From Candidatus Gastranaerophilales bacterium (GTDB lineage Bacteria > Cyanobacteriota > Vampirovibrionia > Gastranaerophilales > Gastranaerophilaceae): a stretch of DNA of 64,000 bases. Below the pieces are notes generated by a model. It was not told the DNA's origin and did not search any database. It was given only the letters and a program-made list of their open reading frames with translations. Below are positions 1 through 9,320 of this stretch, piece after piece; position 1 is the stretch's first letter, and each line of letters begins with the position of its first letter. Location of the stretch: positions 1 to 64,000 of the forward strand of contig CALYDL010000004.1 of assembly GCA_944325145.1 (NCBI GenBank), read 5' to 3'. A program made the translations under genes and the position numbers.

Positions 1-1
1 A

Positions 2-40
2 AAAGAAGAAGAAACCAAAATGAAGTTACAACATATATAA
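2..40 (+). CDS. possible 3' end of an upstream gene (partial)
   Basis: The first bases read without a stop in frame 2 to a TAA at 38-40, ending KEEETKMKLQHI. Frame 1 is also open up to TAA at 40-42. Either could be the tail of a gene entering from the left edge. There is too little sequence to decide or to assign a function. Confidence 0.2.
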   Translation, partial: KEEETKMKLQHI

Positions 41-63
41 AATTTCAATTTTAAGGGTAAATT

Positions 64-1071
64 ATGAGCGAAAATTACAAAATCGGAAGTTATGAAATAT
101 CGACCAAAGCTTATTATGAGGCGCTACAAAATCTTGGCGTTTCAAGTGATGAAAATTTAAAGAAATTAGATGTAAACGGCGACAAAAAGCTTACTGAAGA
201 TGAGCTTATGGCGCTTGACCTTCAAGAGGAAGAAACCGCAAATAATACAACAGCAACAACAAACAATATGTCTGTTGATGAAAAAATTGCACAGATTGAA
301 GAAGCGTATGAAGAAAAGCTTCTTGCAATGTATGAACAACTGGACCAATTGAGAGATGAAAGGCTTCAAATATACAATAAAATTGGCGCAAGCCCCGATC
401 TTGAAACATATAAATCATATATACAGCAAGCAAACAGCATAACCGAACAAATGAATGGCGTGAATGATTCTATTGTAAGTTTAATGATGACAGCTGAAAA
501 TCAAATTACAAATCTAAAAGCAAGCGCAAGCTTAGTGTCAGCCGATGGAACATATAATGTTTCAACAAGCAATGTAACGCCATTATCTAACGCAAATGTA
601 AACTTTAATTTTACAGAAAATTTATCTGCAAGACAACAAAGCGAACTAAGCCAATTTAAAGCAAACTGGGAACAAAACAAATCAAGATATCAATCAGTTT
701 CAGCTCAAACAGGCGTGCCTGCAGAATTAATTGCTGCAATTCATTGGAGAGAAGCTTCAGGCAGCTTTAATGCAAGGCTCCATGACGGCGGTTCACTATC
801 GGGGTATTCAAGCTGGGAAGCTGCCGCTGTGAATGCATTAACTGAAAACAGCTATGGCAATATCAGCATGAACGATATTACCACTTGGTATGATTTCGCA
901 GAACGCTATAACGGCCTTGGATACAGAAATAAAGGGGTTTCATCTCCATACGTTTGGGCGGGAACAACAAATTATACATCAGGCAAATATGTAGCAGACG
1001 GCGTTTATGATGCAGGCTATGTTGACCAACAATTAGGTGTTGCAGTTATGCTAAAAGCACTTTTAGGTTAA
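64..1071 (+). CDS. EF-hand protein with C-terminal lysozyme-like domain
   Basis: 335 aa, ATG preceded by AAGGG (53-57). Residues 1-60 form a small module with a canonical EF-hand calcium loop, D36-V-N-G-D-K-K-L-T-E-D-E47 (ligands D36, N38, D40, E47). The same module opens the CHAP protein at 25325-26272. Residues about 70-155 are charged and helical (likely coiled coil), followed by a Ser/Thr/Asn-rich linker. From about residue 210 the sequence looks like a lysozyme/transglycosylase-fold enzyme, with PAELIAAIHWREASGSFN placing a candidate catalytic Glu at residue 230. Inferred role: calcium-dependent peptidoglycan hydrolase. There is no Sec signal peptide, so any export would need another route. 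The domain assignment is by motif only. The 63 upstream bases are too few to show its promoter. Confidence 0.6.
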   Translation: MSENYKIGSYEISTKAYYEALQNLGVSSDENLKKLDVNGDKKLTEDELMALDLQEEETANNTTATTNNMSVDEKIAQIEEAYEEKLLAMYEQLDQLRDERLQIYNKIGASPDLETYKSYIQQANSITEQMNGVNDSIVSLMMTAENQITNLKASASLVSADGTYNVSTSNVTPLSNANVNFNFTENLSARQQSELSQFKANWEQNKSRYQSVSAQTGVPAELIAAIHWREASGSFNARLHDGGSLSGYSSWEAAAVNALTENSYGNISMNDITTWYDFAERYNGLGYRNKGVSSPYVWAGTTNYTSGKYVADGVYDAGYVDQQLGVAVMLKALLG

Positions 1072-1085
1072 AAAGCTTAATAAAA

Positions 1086-1114
1086 TTGCCCTAAAAACTT
1101 ACTTTTGCTATAAT
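1086..1114 (+). promoter_or_regulatory. sigma-70-type promoter of def, predicted leaderless
   Basis: TTGCCC (1086-1091), a 17-bp spacer, then TATAAT (1109-1114). The ATG of def begins at 1121, six bases after the -10 box, where transcription would be expected to start. No Shine-Dalgarno sequence precedes the ATG. The mRNA is therefore probably leaderless. Confidence 0.6.
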
Positions 1115-1120
1115 TCAATT

Positions 1121-1702
1121 ATGGCAATATTAAAAATAGTTAAATACGGCGAAGAATCTTTAAGACAAAAATCAAAAGAAATTTCAAAAATTTCTAAAAA
1201 AATTAAAGTTTTAGCCCATGATATGATTGATACAATGTATGCCAACAATGGCGTTGGCTTGGCTGCACCTCAGGTTGGGGAAAACATCAGAATGTTTGTT
1301 ATAGATGTTTCATTGGATAACGAACCTTTTAACCCGATTGTTTTCATTAACCCAAAAATTATTAAAAAAGAAGGCGCGACCCATGAAAAAGAGGGCTGTT
1401 TAAGTTTTCCGAATGCTTTTATTGATGTCAGAAGATATTCATACGTTAAAGTTAAAGCAACTGATTTAAATGGCAAACCTTTTGTTATTGAAGCAAAAGA
1501 CGGTTCTCTTCTTGCAAGGGCAATTCAACATGAAAATGACCACTTAGATGGCATTTTATTTATAGACCACACAAGAAACATCTTTGAAGCAATAAAAGTT
1601 TTAGAAGAAAATAACCTTCCAAAAATTCAAGAAGACAAACTCTTGGAAGAAAAAGAAATTGAAGATATTCTTGCACAAAATAAGGCGGATGTTGATGACT
1701 AA
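1121..1702 (+). CDS. def: peptide deformylase
   Basis: 193 aa. Removes the formyl group from the N-terminal Met of nascent proteins in the cytoplasm. All three family motifs are present: GVGLAAPQ (44-51), EGCLS (91-95, metal ligand C93) and HENDH (137-141, metal ligands H137 and H141, catalytic E138). The C-terminus carries an acidic, Lys/Glu-rich tail of about 30 residues beyond the core. It is followed by fmt with an overlap of about 8 bases, the usual def-fmt pairing that adds and then removes the formyl group. The ATG at 1121 seems to be at the transcription start (leaderless). Confidence 0.95.
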   Translation: MAILKIVKYGEESLRQKSKEISKISKKIKVLAHDMIDTMYANNGVGLAAPQVGENIRMFVIDVSLDNEPFNPIVFINPKIIKKEGATHEKEGCLSFPNAFIDVRRYSYVKVKATDLNGKPFVIEAKDGSLLARAIQHENDHLDGILFIDHTRNIFEAIKVLEENNLPKIQEDKLLEEKEIEDILAQNKADVDD

Positions 1703-2660
1703 CAATAAAATAAGCCTTGTTTATTTTGCAACGCCCGATATTGCAGTGGAAAGTTTTTTATCTTTAATAAATGACCATTGTTTTGAAGTAAAAGCACTTG
1801 TAACTCAACCCCCAAGGCCAAATGGCAGGGGCAAAAAAATTAAAGATTCAAAAATTAAAGAAGAAGCAATTAAAAATAATATTCCGGTTTTAGAGCCCGT
1901 TAGAATTTCAAAAGATGAAGAAATTATTGAAAAATTAAAAGAATTAAACCCTGATTTTTTTGTTACTTTTGCATTCGGGCAAATTTTAAGCCAAAGAGTT
2001 TTAGATATTCCAAAATATGAAACAATAAACCTTCATGCAAGCCTTCTTCCAAAATATAGAGGGGCAAACCCAATTTGCGAATGCTTATTAAATGGCGATA
2101 AAAAAACGGGAGTCACCACCATGGTAACCGTTTTGGAATTAGATGCAGGGGATATTTGCCTGACAAAAGAAATTGAACTTACTGATGATACAAACTATTT
2201 AACTTTAACAAATAACATTTCAAAGGTTTCACCAGATATTATTAAAGAAACCTTAAAAGGCTTATACAATAAAACTTTAACACCTACAAAACAAAATGCC
2301 TGCAATGTCACATTTACTAAAAAAATGACAAAAGAAGACAAAATTTTAAATTTTGAAAATGACGCAAATTTAATTCACAATAAAATTCGTGCTATGTGCG
2401 GCATAAACACAACGCACTTTGTTTTTAACGATAAATTAATTAAAGTTTTTAAATCTAAAACGGTTGAATATAAAATGCAAAAAACTCCGGGGGAAGTTTT
2501 AGATGTTACAAAAGATGGAGTTTTAATTGGTTGTATTAATAACGCAATTTTAATAGAAGAAGTTAAACCGGAAGGCAAAAATTTAATGTCTGCCTATAAT
2601 TGGAGCTTAGGCTCAAAAATCAAAAAAGGGGATATAATTTCATGTACACAAGGGGAATAA
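1695..2660 (+). CDS. fmt: methionyl-tRNA formyltransferase
   Basis: 321 aa from the ATG at 1695. AAGGCGGA (1682-1689) gives normal spacing to this ATG; an in-frame ATG at 1689 is the alternative. Formylates Met-tRNA(fMet) with 10-formyl-THF for translation initiation. The N-terminal formyltransferase domain carries the catalytic region NLHASLLPKYRGANPI (family SLLPxxRGxxPI). The C-terminal OB-fold-like domain includes the KTPGEVL segment typical of Fmt. It overlaps def upstream and the chorismate mutase gene downstream, so the three are translationally coupled. Confidence 0.95.
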   Translation: MTNNKISLVYFATPDIAVESFLSLINDHCFEVKALVTQPPRPNGRGKKIKDSKIKEEAIKNNIPVLEPVRISKDEEIIEKLKELNPDFFVTFAFGQILSQRVLDIPKYETINLHASLLPKYRGANPICECLLNGDKKTGVTTMVTVLELDAGDICLTKEIELTDDTNYLTLTNNISKVSPDIIKETLKGLYNKTLTPTKQNACNVTFTKKMTKEDKILNFENDANLIHNKIRAMCGINTTHFVFNDKLIKVFKSKTVEYKMQKTPGEVLDVTKDGVLIGCINNAILIEEVKPEGKNLMSAYNWSLGSKIKKGDIISCTQGE

Positions 2661-3001
2661 GAGGGGCAACAACCTTAGCCGAAAATTCCAAAGAGGAAAT
2701 AAAAAAAGCAACGGTAGAATTGGTTAAAGAGATAATGGAAGCCAATTCCATAAATAAAGAAGACATTGCTTTTATAATTTTCACCGTAACAACAGATATA
2801 AATCAAGATTTCCCCGCAAAATATGCAAGACTGGAGCTTGGTTTTGATACGGTTCCTATGATGTGCTACCGTGAAATGGAAGTTGTGGGTTCAATGCCAC
2901 TATGTTTAAGGGCGCTTGTTACAATTAACACAAATAAAACCCAAAAAGAAATTAAACATATATACCAAAAAGGCGCAAAAGCCCTAAGAAAGGATTTATA
3001 A
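2642..3001 (+). CDS. aroH: chorismate mutase, AroH type
   Basis: 119 aa from the ATG at 2642, inside the end of fmt (19-base overlap); AAGGGG lies 11 bases upstream. Converts chorismate to prephenate for Phe and Tyr synthesis. The start MYTRGIRGATT matches the AroH (B. subtilis-type) family, with the active-site arginines R4/R7, and PMMCYREMEVVGS carries the paired Cys and Glu (CxxE) of that active site. It is a monofunctional, small trimeric-type enzyme, distinct from the AroQ helical class. The gene sits between fmt and M16 peptidases, with no other shikimate genes nearby. Confidence 0.9.
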   Translation: MYTRGIRGATTLAENSKEEIKKATVELVKEIMEANSINKEDIAFIIFTVTTDINQDFPAKYARLELGFDTVPMMCYREMEVVGSMPLCLRALVTINTNKTQKEIKHIYQKGAKALRKDL

Positions 3002-3006
3002 ACCAA

Positions 3007-4338
3007 ATGGAAAACATTTTAAATATAGAAGAGGTTGAATATCCTTATTTATCTCAAAAAGTTAAAATATATACCTTTAAAAACGGCCACAAGCTTGTTT
3101 TAGCTCATAAAAAAAGCACAATGATAAACATTAGCACTTGGGTAAAAACAGGTTCAATTAATGAAAATGACCACAACAACGGTGTTTCACACTTTTTAGA
3201 ACACCTTATGTTTAAAGGAACAGAAAAATACAAAGCAGGCGAATTTGACAAAACTTTAGAGAGAAAAGGTGGCATAATTAACGCTGCCACTTGGAAAGAT
3301 TACACATTTTATTATGTAACAATTCCAACGGAACATTTTTCTCTTGCACTTCATATGCATGCCGATATGATGACAAACCCGCTGATACCTGATAATGAAA
3401 TTGGGCCAACCTTTGATATAAATGGTGAAGAACCAAAAGAAAAACGTGAAAGATGTGTTGTTATTGAAGAAATTCGAATGGGGCAAGATGCAAACTGGAG
3501 AAAAGTTTATAATGCACTAAATGCAATTATGTATGAAAAACACCCATACAGGCGTGATGTTATAGGTACAAAAGAAATAATATCAACAATTCCAAGAGAT
3601 GAAATTTTCAGATATTATAAATCTTTCTACACGCCAAGCAACATGACAACCGTTATTGTGGGCGATTTTGACGAAGATATTGCAATTAAAAGTGTTTTAG
3701 ATGAATTTAAGTTTCAAGATTTTGGGGAATTTGACAAACTTACACCCGATGAACAAATTCCTGAAACCAAAATCAAAAACCCAAAAACAGTTATAAATAA
3801 TGCACATATTAATACAGGCTTTATGATGTATGGTTTTCTTGCAAACCCGCCTAAAAATTTAAAAGAAACAATAGCGCTTGACCTTTTAACCACAATATTG
3901 GGAGAAGGAAAAAGTTCAAGATTAAATACAAATTTAATTGAAAATGTTAAAGAACCATACGTTTATGGCGTTGGCGCTTCACATTACCAATTAAAAGACG
4001 GCGATTGTTTCTTAATTGATATTAATTTTGATGCAAATAAAAAAGATGAAGTTATTAAAGATATAAATAGCGAACTTGATAAACTCCAAACAATCAAAAA
4101 AGAAGAACTGGAAAAGGCCAAAAAATTTGCTAAAGTTAATTTTGCCCAAGAATCTGAAACAGTTTCTGCCACAGGCGAATTAATCGGCGAATTTATGACG
4201 GTTTTTGGCAATTTAGAGCTTGCAGGGCAATATTTAAAAATGCTTGATGAAATTGATGTTGATTACCTTTCTCAAATTGCAAAAACTGTTCTTGCAAAAG
4301 AAAATGCTTCAATTAGTATCTTAATGCCTGAAAAATAA
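3007..4338 (+). CDS. M16 family zinc peptidase (catalytic subunit type)
   Basis: 443 aa. The inverted zinc motif HFLEH (62-66) is intact, and the third ligand is probably E154 or E155 in VVIEEIRMG. The second M16 half carries GEGKSSRLN and the VYGVGAS region. An acidic insert (DINGEEPKEKRER, about 137-149) lies just before the third ligand. There is no signal peptide. The next gene encodes an M16 protein without the zinc motif but with the R/Y-type substrate-binding region. This matches two-gene M16B systems in which one subunit is catalytic and the other is not. The substrate is unknown. Confidence 0.85.
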   Translation: MENILNIEEVEYPYLSQKVKIYTFKNGHKLVLAHKKSTMINISTWVKTGSINENDHNNGVSHFLEHLMFKGTEKYKAGEFDKTLERKGGIINAATWKDYTFYYVTIPTEHFSLALHMHADMMTNPLIPDNEIGPTFDINGEEPKEKRERCVVIEEIRMGQDANWRKVYNALNAIMYEKHPYRRDVIGTKEIISTIPRDEIFRYYKSFYTPSNMTTVIVGDFDEDIAIKSVLDEFKFQDFGEFDKLTPDEQIPETKIKNPKTVINNAHINTGFMMYGFLANPPKNLKETIALDLLTTILGEGKSSRLNTNLIENVKEPYVYGVGASHYQLKDGDCFLIDINFDANKKDEVIKDINSELDKLQTIKKEELEKAKKFAKVNFAQESETVSATGELIGEFMTVFGNLELAGQYLKMLDEIDVDYLSQIAKTVLAKENASISILMPEK

Positions 4339-4350
4339 GGATTTTTGAAA

Positions 4351-5571
4351 ATGAAATTTATTGAATTTAATAATACAAATATAGTTTATGAAAATATTGA
4401 AAATACTCCAAGAACAGCCATCTACCTTTATTTATCAACAGAAAAGCAGGCAAAAGAAGGCGTTCACACAATGCTTGGAAATCTTCTTTTGCAAGGCACA
4501 AAAACAAAAACAGCAGAAGAAATTGCAACAGAACTAGAAAACCATGGCATTGAAGTAACGGTTGATTCAAGGGCAGATTTTTTAAAGGTTTCAATTATTT
4601 GCCTTGATGAAGATCTTGAATTTGCACTAAATTCAGTAAATGATTTTATGCTGAATTCTACTTTTGAAACTCTTAATAAAGAAATTTTTAAATTCAAAAA
4701 CGAAACAACAGCTTCAATGGATACACCATCTGCTAAGGCGTCAGATGCTTATTATAAGGAACTTTTTAAAGGCCATAAATATGGAATTACAAACACAAAA
4801 ATTTTAGAAACAATTGATAACGTTACAATTGAAGACGTTAAAAATTACCAAAAAGAACTTTTAACAGGAAGGAAAATAATTTCTGTTGCAACGGGAATTA
4901 AAGATGAAGAAAAGCTTTTTAACCTGCTTACAAATTCTCTTTCTTTTATGCAAAAAAATGATATTGAAATTAAATATAACCCTGCACCTAAAAACAAGGG
5001 AAATTTAATTAAAATAGAAAAAAATGACGCCAAACAGGCTCAAATTTTTCAAGGCTGGGTGGTAGACGGCATAAACACACCTGATTGCGCCAAATTAAAT
5101 GTTTTAAACAGTTTATTAGGGGGTGCAGGGCTATCATCCAGACTTTTTGTTGAATTAAGAGATAAAAAAGGCCTTGCATATACCGTTAGAAGCAGCTATA
5201 AAACCTTAAAAGACGGTGCGCACTTTACTTTATACATTGGAACAGAACCAAAAAATATCAAAAAATCGCTGAATGGTTTTAAAACAGAAATTCAAAGAGT
5301 AATCGATGAACCCCCGACAGATATTGAACTTCAAGGCGCAAAAGAAAACTTTATCGGCAGATATAAATATTTCTACACCCAAACAAACGCCCAAATAGCT
5401 TCTGTTAACGGGTGGAATTATATAACAGGCCTTGATTTTTCATGCAATGAAAAATTATTGGATGAAGTTATGAAAGTTACAAAAGAAGATATAATTGAAG
5501 CGGTTAAAAAATATCTTTTAGCTGAGCCTACAACGGTGGTTTTAGCCCCTAAAGAATATTTGGATTTTTAA
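4351..5571 (+). CDS. M16 family protein without zinc motif (partner subunit)
   Basis: 406 aa from the ATG at 4351; AAGGA (4337-4341) gives 9-base spacing, better than the upstream TTG at 4345. At the place where HxxEH should stand the sequence is HTMLGNLLLQG, so catalysis is not expected. The C-terminal half keeps GGAGLSSRLFVELRDKKGLA and YTVRSSY, the region that completes the active site of M16 peptidases. It lies 12 bases after the catalytic gene and probably forms a heterodimer with its product. The two together resemble one full-length M16 enzyme split in two. Confidence 0.8.
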   Translation: MKFIEFNNTNIVYENIENTPRTAIYLYLSTEKQAKEGVHTMLGNLLLQGTKTKTAEEIATELENHGIEVTVDSRADFLKVSIICLDEDLEFALNSVNDFMLNSTFETLNKEIFKFKNETTASMDTPSAKASDAYYKELFKGHKYGITNTKILETIDNVTIEDVKNYQKELLTGRKIISVATGIKDEEKLFNLLTNSLSFMQKNDIEIKYNPAPKNKGNLIKIEKNDAKQAQIFQGWVVDGINTPDCAKLNVLNSLLGGAGLSSRLFVELRDKKGLAYTVRSSYKTLKDGAHFTLYIGTEPKNIKKSLNGFKTEIQRVIDEPPTDIELQGAKENFIGRYKYFYTQTNAQIASVNGWNYITGLDFSCNEKLLDEVMKVTKEDIIEAVKKYLLAEPTTVVLAPKEYLDF

Positions 5572-5639
5572 AAATATTAATTCATTTGCATGATTAAAAC
5601 CAATATCGTAAAATCGTTTTATTAAGAGGAAGTTTTGTT

Positions 5640-7232
5640 TTGGCAAACATAAAAGAGATAAACAAGAAAATAAACAAGTTAAAAAACAAAGGTGAAATTC
5701 AAAAAGCCATTGAATATTGCCAGTCTGTCTTAATTCAAGAGCCTTCTAACCCTGAATTAAATATCAGATTAGGCGACCTTTATATGGATTGGCACCTGGA
5801 TGTTTATCAAGCAAAACAATATATAGATGAAGCAATTGTGCAATATCAAAAAGCAATGGAAACGCTTCTTGATAACGGCGAAGTTTACTATAAAATCGGG
5901 TTTGCTTTTTTTCACAAGGGCGAATTAGACAGAGCCCTAAGCTATTTTGAAATGGCACTTAAAAATGGCGCAAACAAAGCCCAAACCCACTTTATGATTG
6001 CAAATTGCTACAAAAAGAAAGAACGCTACACAGATGCTCTTGATGAAGCAGACAAGGCACTTAAAAGCACATTTTTAAAAACATCAAGAATTCATTACCT
6101 AAAGCACAGGCTTTTAAGAATTGCCTTTTTCTCAGATAAAAATTCAAAGCAAAAAAGCATTTATGAGCTTTTTATGTCTTATTTAACGCTTCCTTTTGAT
6201 GAAGAGGCTAAAAAAGATGTTATTAAAAAATTAAAAATATTTTCAATTGCAAAAGAACTTTATTTAGCGGCGCGTTCCACAAGAAGAAGACATTATTTGG
6301 ATGCAGTTAAATATTATTCTCAAGCAATAGATAAAATGCCGGGGTTTACCACTTTATATTGCTTATTAGGCGATATTTACAGAATTTTAGGGAAGCACGA
6401 AGAAGCAATTATTGAATATAAAATGGCAAGGTGGATAGATTCTCTTTATTTGCCTGCATACGTTGGGCTTGTTCAAGCGTATGAAGAGATGGGCGAATAT
6501 GAATCCGCAATTGAAACTTATAAAAAGTTTATTGTAATTCACCCAAATAACCCTGTACTTCACAGCCAAATTGCAAATTTATATTTTATGAAAGGTGAAC
6601 ACGATAAAGCTGTTTCACACTATGAAAGCGCACTTTTATTAAACCCTGCCCATGAAAAAGCACCTGAAGTTGCACAAACATTAGGCTTTTTATTGCAGCA
6701 CTTTATAGAAAACGATGAAGCTGCAGTTTTAGCTTTCTTGTCTGCTTATGTACTTGATACTAAAAACCTTGAAATTTATATAGGTTTGGGCGCTGCATTT
6801 TATGAAAAAGAAGATTATATAAATGCGCTTAAAGTTTACAGAAGGGCAATTGAACTTCAACCGACAAATGCTAAAATTCACTGTAACTTAGGCTTTTTAT
6901 TATGGGGCTTAGGGAATTTAACAGAAGCCATTGAAGAATATCAGCTTTCAATTAAATATCAGCCCGATTATGCAATTGCACACAACAACCTGGGCGTTAT
7001 TTATTTAGACGATTTAGCACAAATTCAAAAAGCCTCTGAATGTTTTAAAAACGCCTTAGAATACGACCCGAACTATGCACTTGCACACTATAACTATGCA
7101 AGATGTCTTTCAATTAAAGGCGAAAAAGTGGAAGCTGCAAAATATTACAGAGCGGCGCTTGATATTAACGCCATTACAAAAGAAATGGATTCAAACGAAA
7201 TTCAAGACAGGTTGAACAGCCTTTTTGAATAA
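5640..7232 (+). CDS. TPR repeat protein
   Basis: 530 aa. Starts with TTG at 5640, set by AAGAGGA (5624-5630). Nearly the whole protein is tetratricopeptide repeats, with recognisable units around residues 40-75, 80-145, 215-330 and 370-510 (for example AEYxxALEYDPNYALAHYNYARCL-type spacing). No signal peptide or membrane segment is seen, so it is likely a cytoplasmic scaffold. It stands between the M16 pair and the permease genes. Substrate or partner cannot be read from the sequence. Confidence 0.85.
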   Translation: MANIKEINKKINKLKNKGEIQKAIEYCQSVLIQEPSNPELNIRLGDLYMDWHLDVYQAKQYIDEAIVQYQKAMETLLDNGEVYYKIGFAFFHKGELDRALSYFEMALKNGANKAQTHFMIANCYKKKERYTDALDEADKALKSTFLKTSRIHYLKHRLLRIAFFSDKNSKQKSIYELFMSYLTLPFDEEAKKDVIKKLKIFSIAKELYLAARSTRRRHYLDAVKYYSQAIDKMPGFTTLYCLLGDIYRILGKHEEAIIEYKMARWIDSLYLPAYVGLVQAYEEMGEYESAIETYKKFIVIHPNNPVLHSQIANLYFMKGEHDKAVSHYESALLLNPAHEKAPEVAQTLGFLLQHFIENDEAAVLAFLSAYVLDTKNLEIYIGLGAAFYEKEDYINALKVYRRAIELQPTNAKIHCNLGFLLWGLGNLTEAIEEYQLSIKYQPDYAIAHNNLGVIYLDDLAQIQKASECFKNALEYDPNYALAHYNYARCLSIKGEKVEAAKYYRAALDINAITKEMDSNEIQDRLNSLFE

Positions 7233-7282
7233 TGTCTTATTTATTAATAGATTTTTTAATTCAACATTTATAAAATAAATTT

Positions 7283-8251
7283 ATGTCAATTTGGATTTAC
7301 ATATTTAAAAGGATATTTCAGACAATACCAATTTTAATTTTGGTAACTGTTATAAGCTTTTTCTTAATAAGATTATCTCCCGTTGACCCTTTGGCTGAAA
7401 TGCGCTTAAACCCTGCGATTTCAAAGCAATCCATAGACCATGAAATTAAAAGATTGGGGCTTGATAAGCCAATTTATGTTCAATATTTTTATTGGGCAAA
7501 AAACTTTGTTAAAGGGGATATGGGAACGACCACAACGGGTGAAAAAGTTTCGGTTAAAATTAAAGAAAGAGCCTTAAACACGCTTCTTTTGTCTTTTTCC
7601 GTACTTTTTTTCACATGGCTTATAGGAATTCCAATTGGAATTATTGCAGCACTTAATTATAGAAGCACATTTGACAGAATGTTAACTCTTTTTTCAAGTG
7701 CAGGCATGGCGATACCATCATTTTTCTTTGCGGTTTTAATGTTAATTTTTGCCCAAAAAACAGGCTGGTTTCCAATTGGGGGTTTAACTTGCGCCAATTT
7801 TTATAAATTAGATTTATTCCATAAAATTTTAGATATAATGCACCATTTGTTTTTGCCGACATTTGTTTTAACAACGCTTTCTCTTGCAGGTTTATCCAGA
7901 CAAATGAGGGCAAATTTATTGGATACTCTTGATTCTGATTACGTTAAATATGCAAGAGCAAAAGGTTTAGATAAGAAAAAAGTTATATTAAAGCATGCCT
8001 TAAGAAATGCAATTAACCCGCTTGTTACAATGCTTGGTTTTGAATTTGCGGGGTTACTTTCAGGTGCTGCATTAACAGAATATGTTTTTCAATACCCCGG
8101 CCTTGGCAGGTTGATTTTGGAAGCCGTTATGAAATCGGATATAAATTTAGTTATGGCAGGGCTTGTAATTGGTTCAGTTATGCTGGTTTTAGGAAACGCA
8201 ATTTCAGACATATTACTAAGGCTTGTTGACCCTAGAGTAAGGGGGGTTTAA
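7283..8251 (+). CDS. ABC transporter permease, DppB/OppB family
   Basis: 322 aa inner-membrane protein with about six transmembrane helices. The EAA-type loop that docks the ATPase lies in YVKYARAKGLDKKKVILKH and the following ALRNAINPL. The start SIWIYIFKRIFQTIPILI is typical of the family's first helix. The stop and the next gene's start share a base (TAATG). It would import peptides or similar solutes, but no substrate-binding protein or ATPase gene lies in this window, so the rest of the transporter must be encoded elsewhere. Confidence 0.88.
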   Translation: MSIWIYIFKRIFQTIPILILVTVISFFLIRLSPVDPLAEMRLNPAISKQSIDHEIKRLGLDKPIYVQYFYWAKNFVKGDMGTTTTGEKVSVKIKERALNTLLLSFSVLFFTWLIGIPIGIIAALNYRSTFDRMLTLFSSAGMAIPSFFFAVLMLIFAQKTGWFPIGGLTCANFYKLDLFHKILDIMHHLFLPTFVLTTLSLAGLSRQMRANLLDTLDSDYVKYARAKGLDKKKVILKHALRNAINPLVTMLGFEFAGLLSGAALTEYVFQYPGLGRLILEAVMKSDINLVMAGLVIGSVMLVLGNAISDILLRLVDPRVRGV

Positions 8252-9318
8252 TGAATTCCTTACTTAAAAAATTTAAAAAAGATAAAATCAGCTTAATTGC
8301 CGTTATTGTGCTTGTTGTAATGTATTTGGCAATTTTATTTGCAAGCTTTTTATCACCTTATGAAAAAAACAGCTCCAATAGAGAACTTTCTTATTCTCCG
8401 CCTGTTAAAATTTACACAATAACACCTGATAACAAGCTTTCAAAACCCTATTTTTACAATTTAAAAAGAGAATTTGACCCGCATACCCTAAGCACAACCT
8501 ACCATGAGGTAAGAAATAAAAAACATTATGTGAAATTTTTTGCCAAAGGGTTTGAATATAAATTATTCGGGCTTTTTAAAACTAACATTCATTTAATTGG
8601 AACAGATAAAGATGGCGAACTTCACCTTTTAGGCTGCGATATAAACGGCAGAGATAATTTTTCAAGGCTTTTATACGGCGGCAGAATTTCTTTAACAATA
8701 GGTTTTCTTGCTCTTTTAATTTCATTTCCGATTGGGCTTATATACGGCGGAATTTCAGGATATTTTGGCGGAAAAATCGACAACATTTTAATGAGAATTT
8801 CAGAAGCCATAATGTCAATTCCAACGTTTTATCTTTTAATAATTTTAGCTGCAATTTTGCCATCCAATATGACAAGCGCCCAAAGATTTGCACTTATAAC
8901 CGTTATTTTAGCCTTCATTGGCTGGGCAGGCTTTGCAAGAGTTGTAAGAGGCATGGTTTTATCAATCAAAACGGAAGATTACGTTAAAGCAGTAAAAAGT
9001 ATAGGCCAAGGTGATTTTAAAATAATTTTAAAACACATTCTTCCTCAAACTTCAAGCTATGTAATTATTGCAATTGCGCTTTCCGTTCCATCTTTTATTT
9101 TGGCAGAATCCGGCTTAAGCTTTTTGGGGCTTGGTATTCAACAACCTGATGCAAGCTGGGGAAACATGCTTAAAGAAGCACAAGAATTTGCAAACATAAT
9201 GTATCGCCCTTGGCTTTTAACCCCCGGATTTTTAATTTTTATTGCGGTTTTGTCTTTTAATGTAATTGGCGATACAATAAGGGATGTTTTAGACCCAAAA
9301 AGTAAAATCGGAAGATAA
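8251..9318 (+). CDS. ABC transporter permease, DppC/OppC family
   Basis: 355 aa. The first membrane helix (about 15-35) is followed by a long extracytoplasmic stretch to about residue 125, with the family signature LLGCDINGRDNFSRLLYGGRISL split around the start of the permease core. The EAA-type loop is in EDYVKAVKSIGQGDFKII and the following LKHILPQ. It overlaps dppB by one base and is followed after 2 bases by the MgtC-like gene. The partner permease is the upstream gene. Confidence 0.88.
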   Translation: MNSLLKKFKKDKISLIAVIVLVVMYLAILFASFLSPYEKNSSNRELSYSPPVKIYTITPDNKLSKPYFYNLKREFDPHTLSTTYHEVRNKKHYVKFFAKGFEYKLFGLFKTNIHLIGTDKDGELHLLGCDINGRDNFSRLLYGGRISLTIGFLALLISFPIGLIYGGISGYFGGKIDNILMRISEAIMSIPTFYLLIILAAILPSNMTSAQRFALITVILAFIGWAGFARVVRGMVLSIKTEDYVKAVKSIGQGDFKIILKHILPQTSSYVIIAIALSVPSFILAESGLSFLGLGIQQPDASWGNMLKEAQEFANIMYRPWLLTPGFLIFIAVLSFNVIGDTIRDVLDPKSKIGR

Positions 9319-9320
9319 AA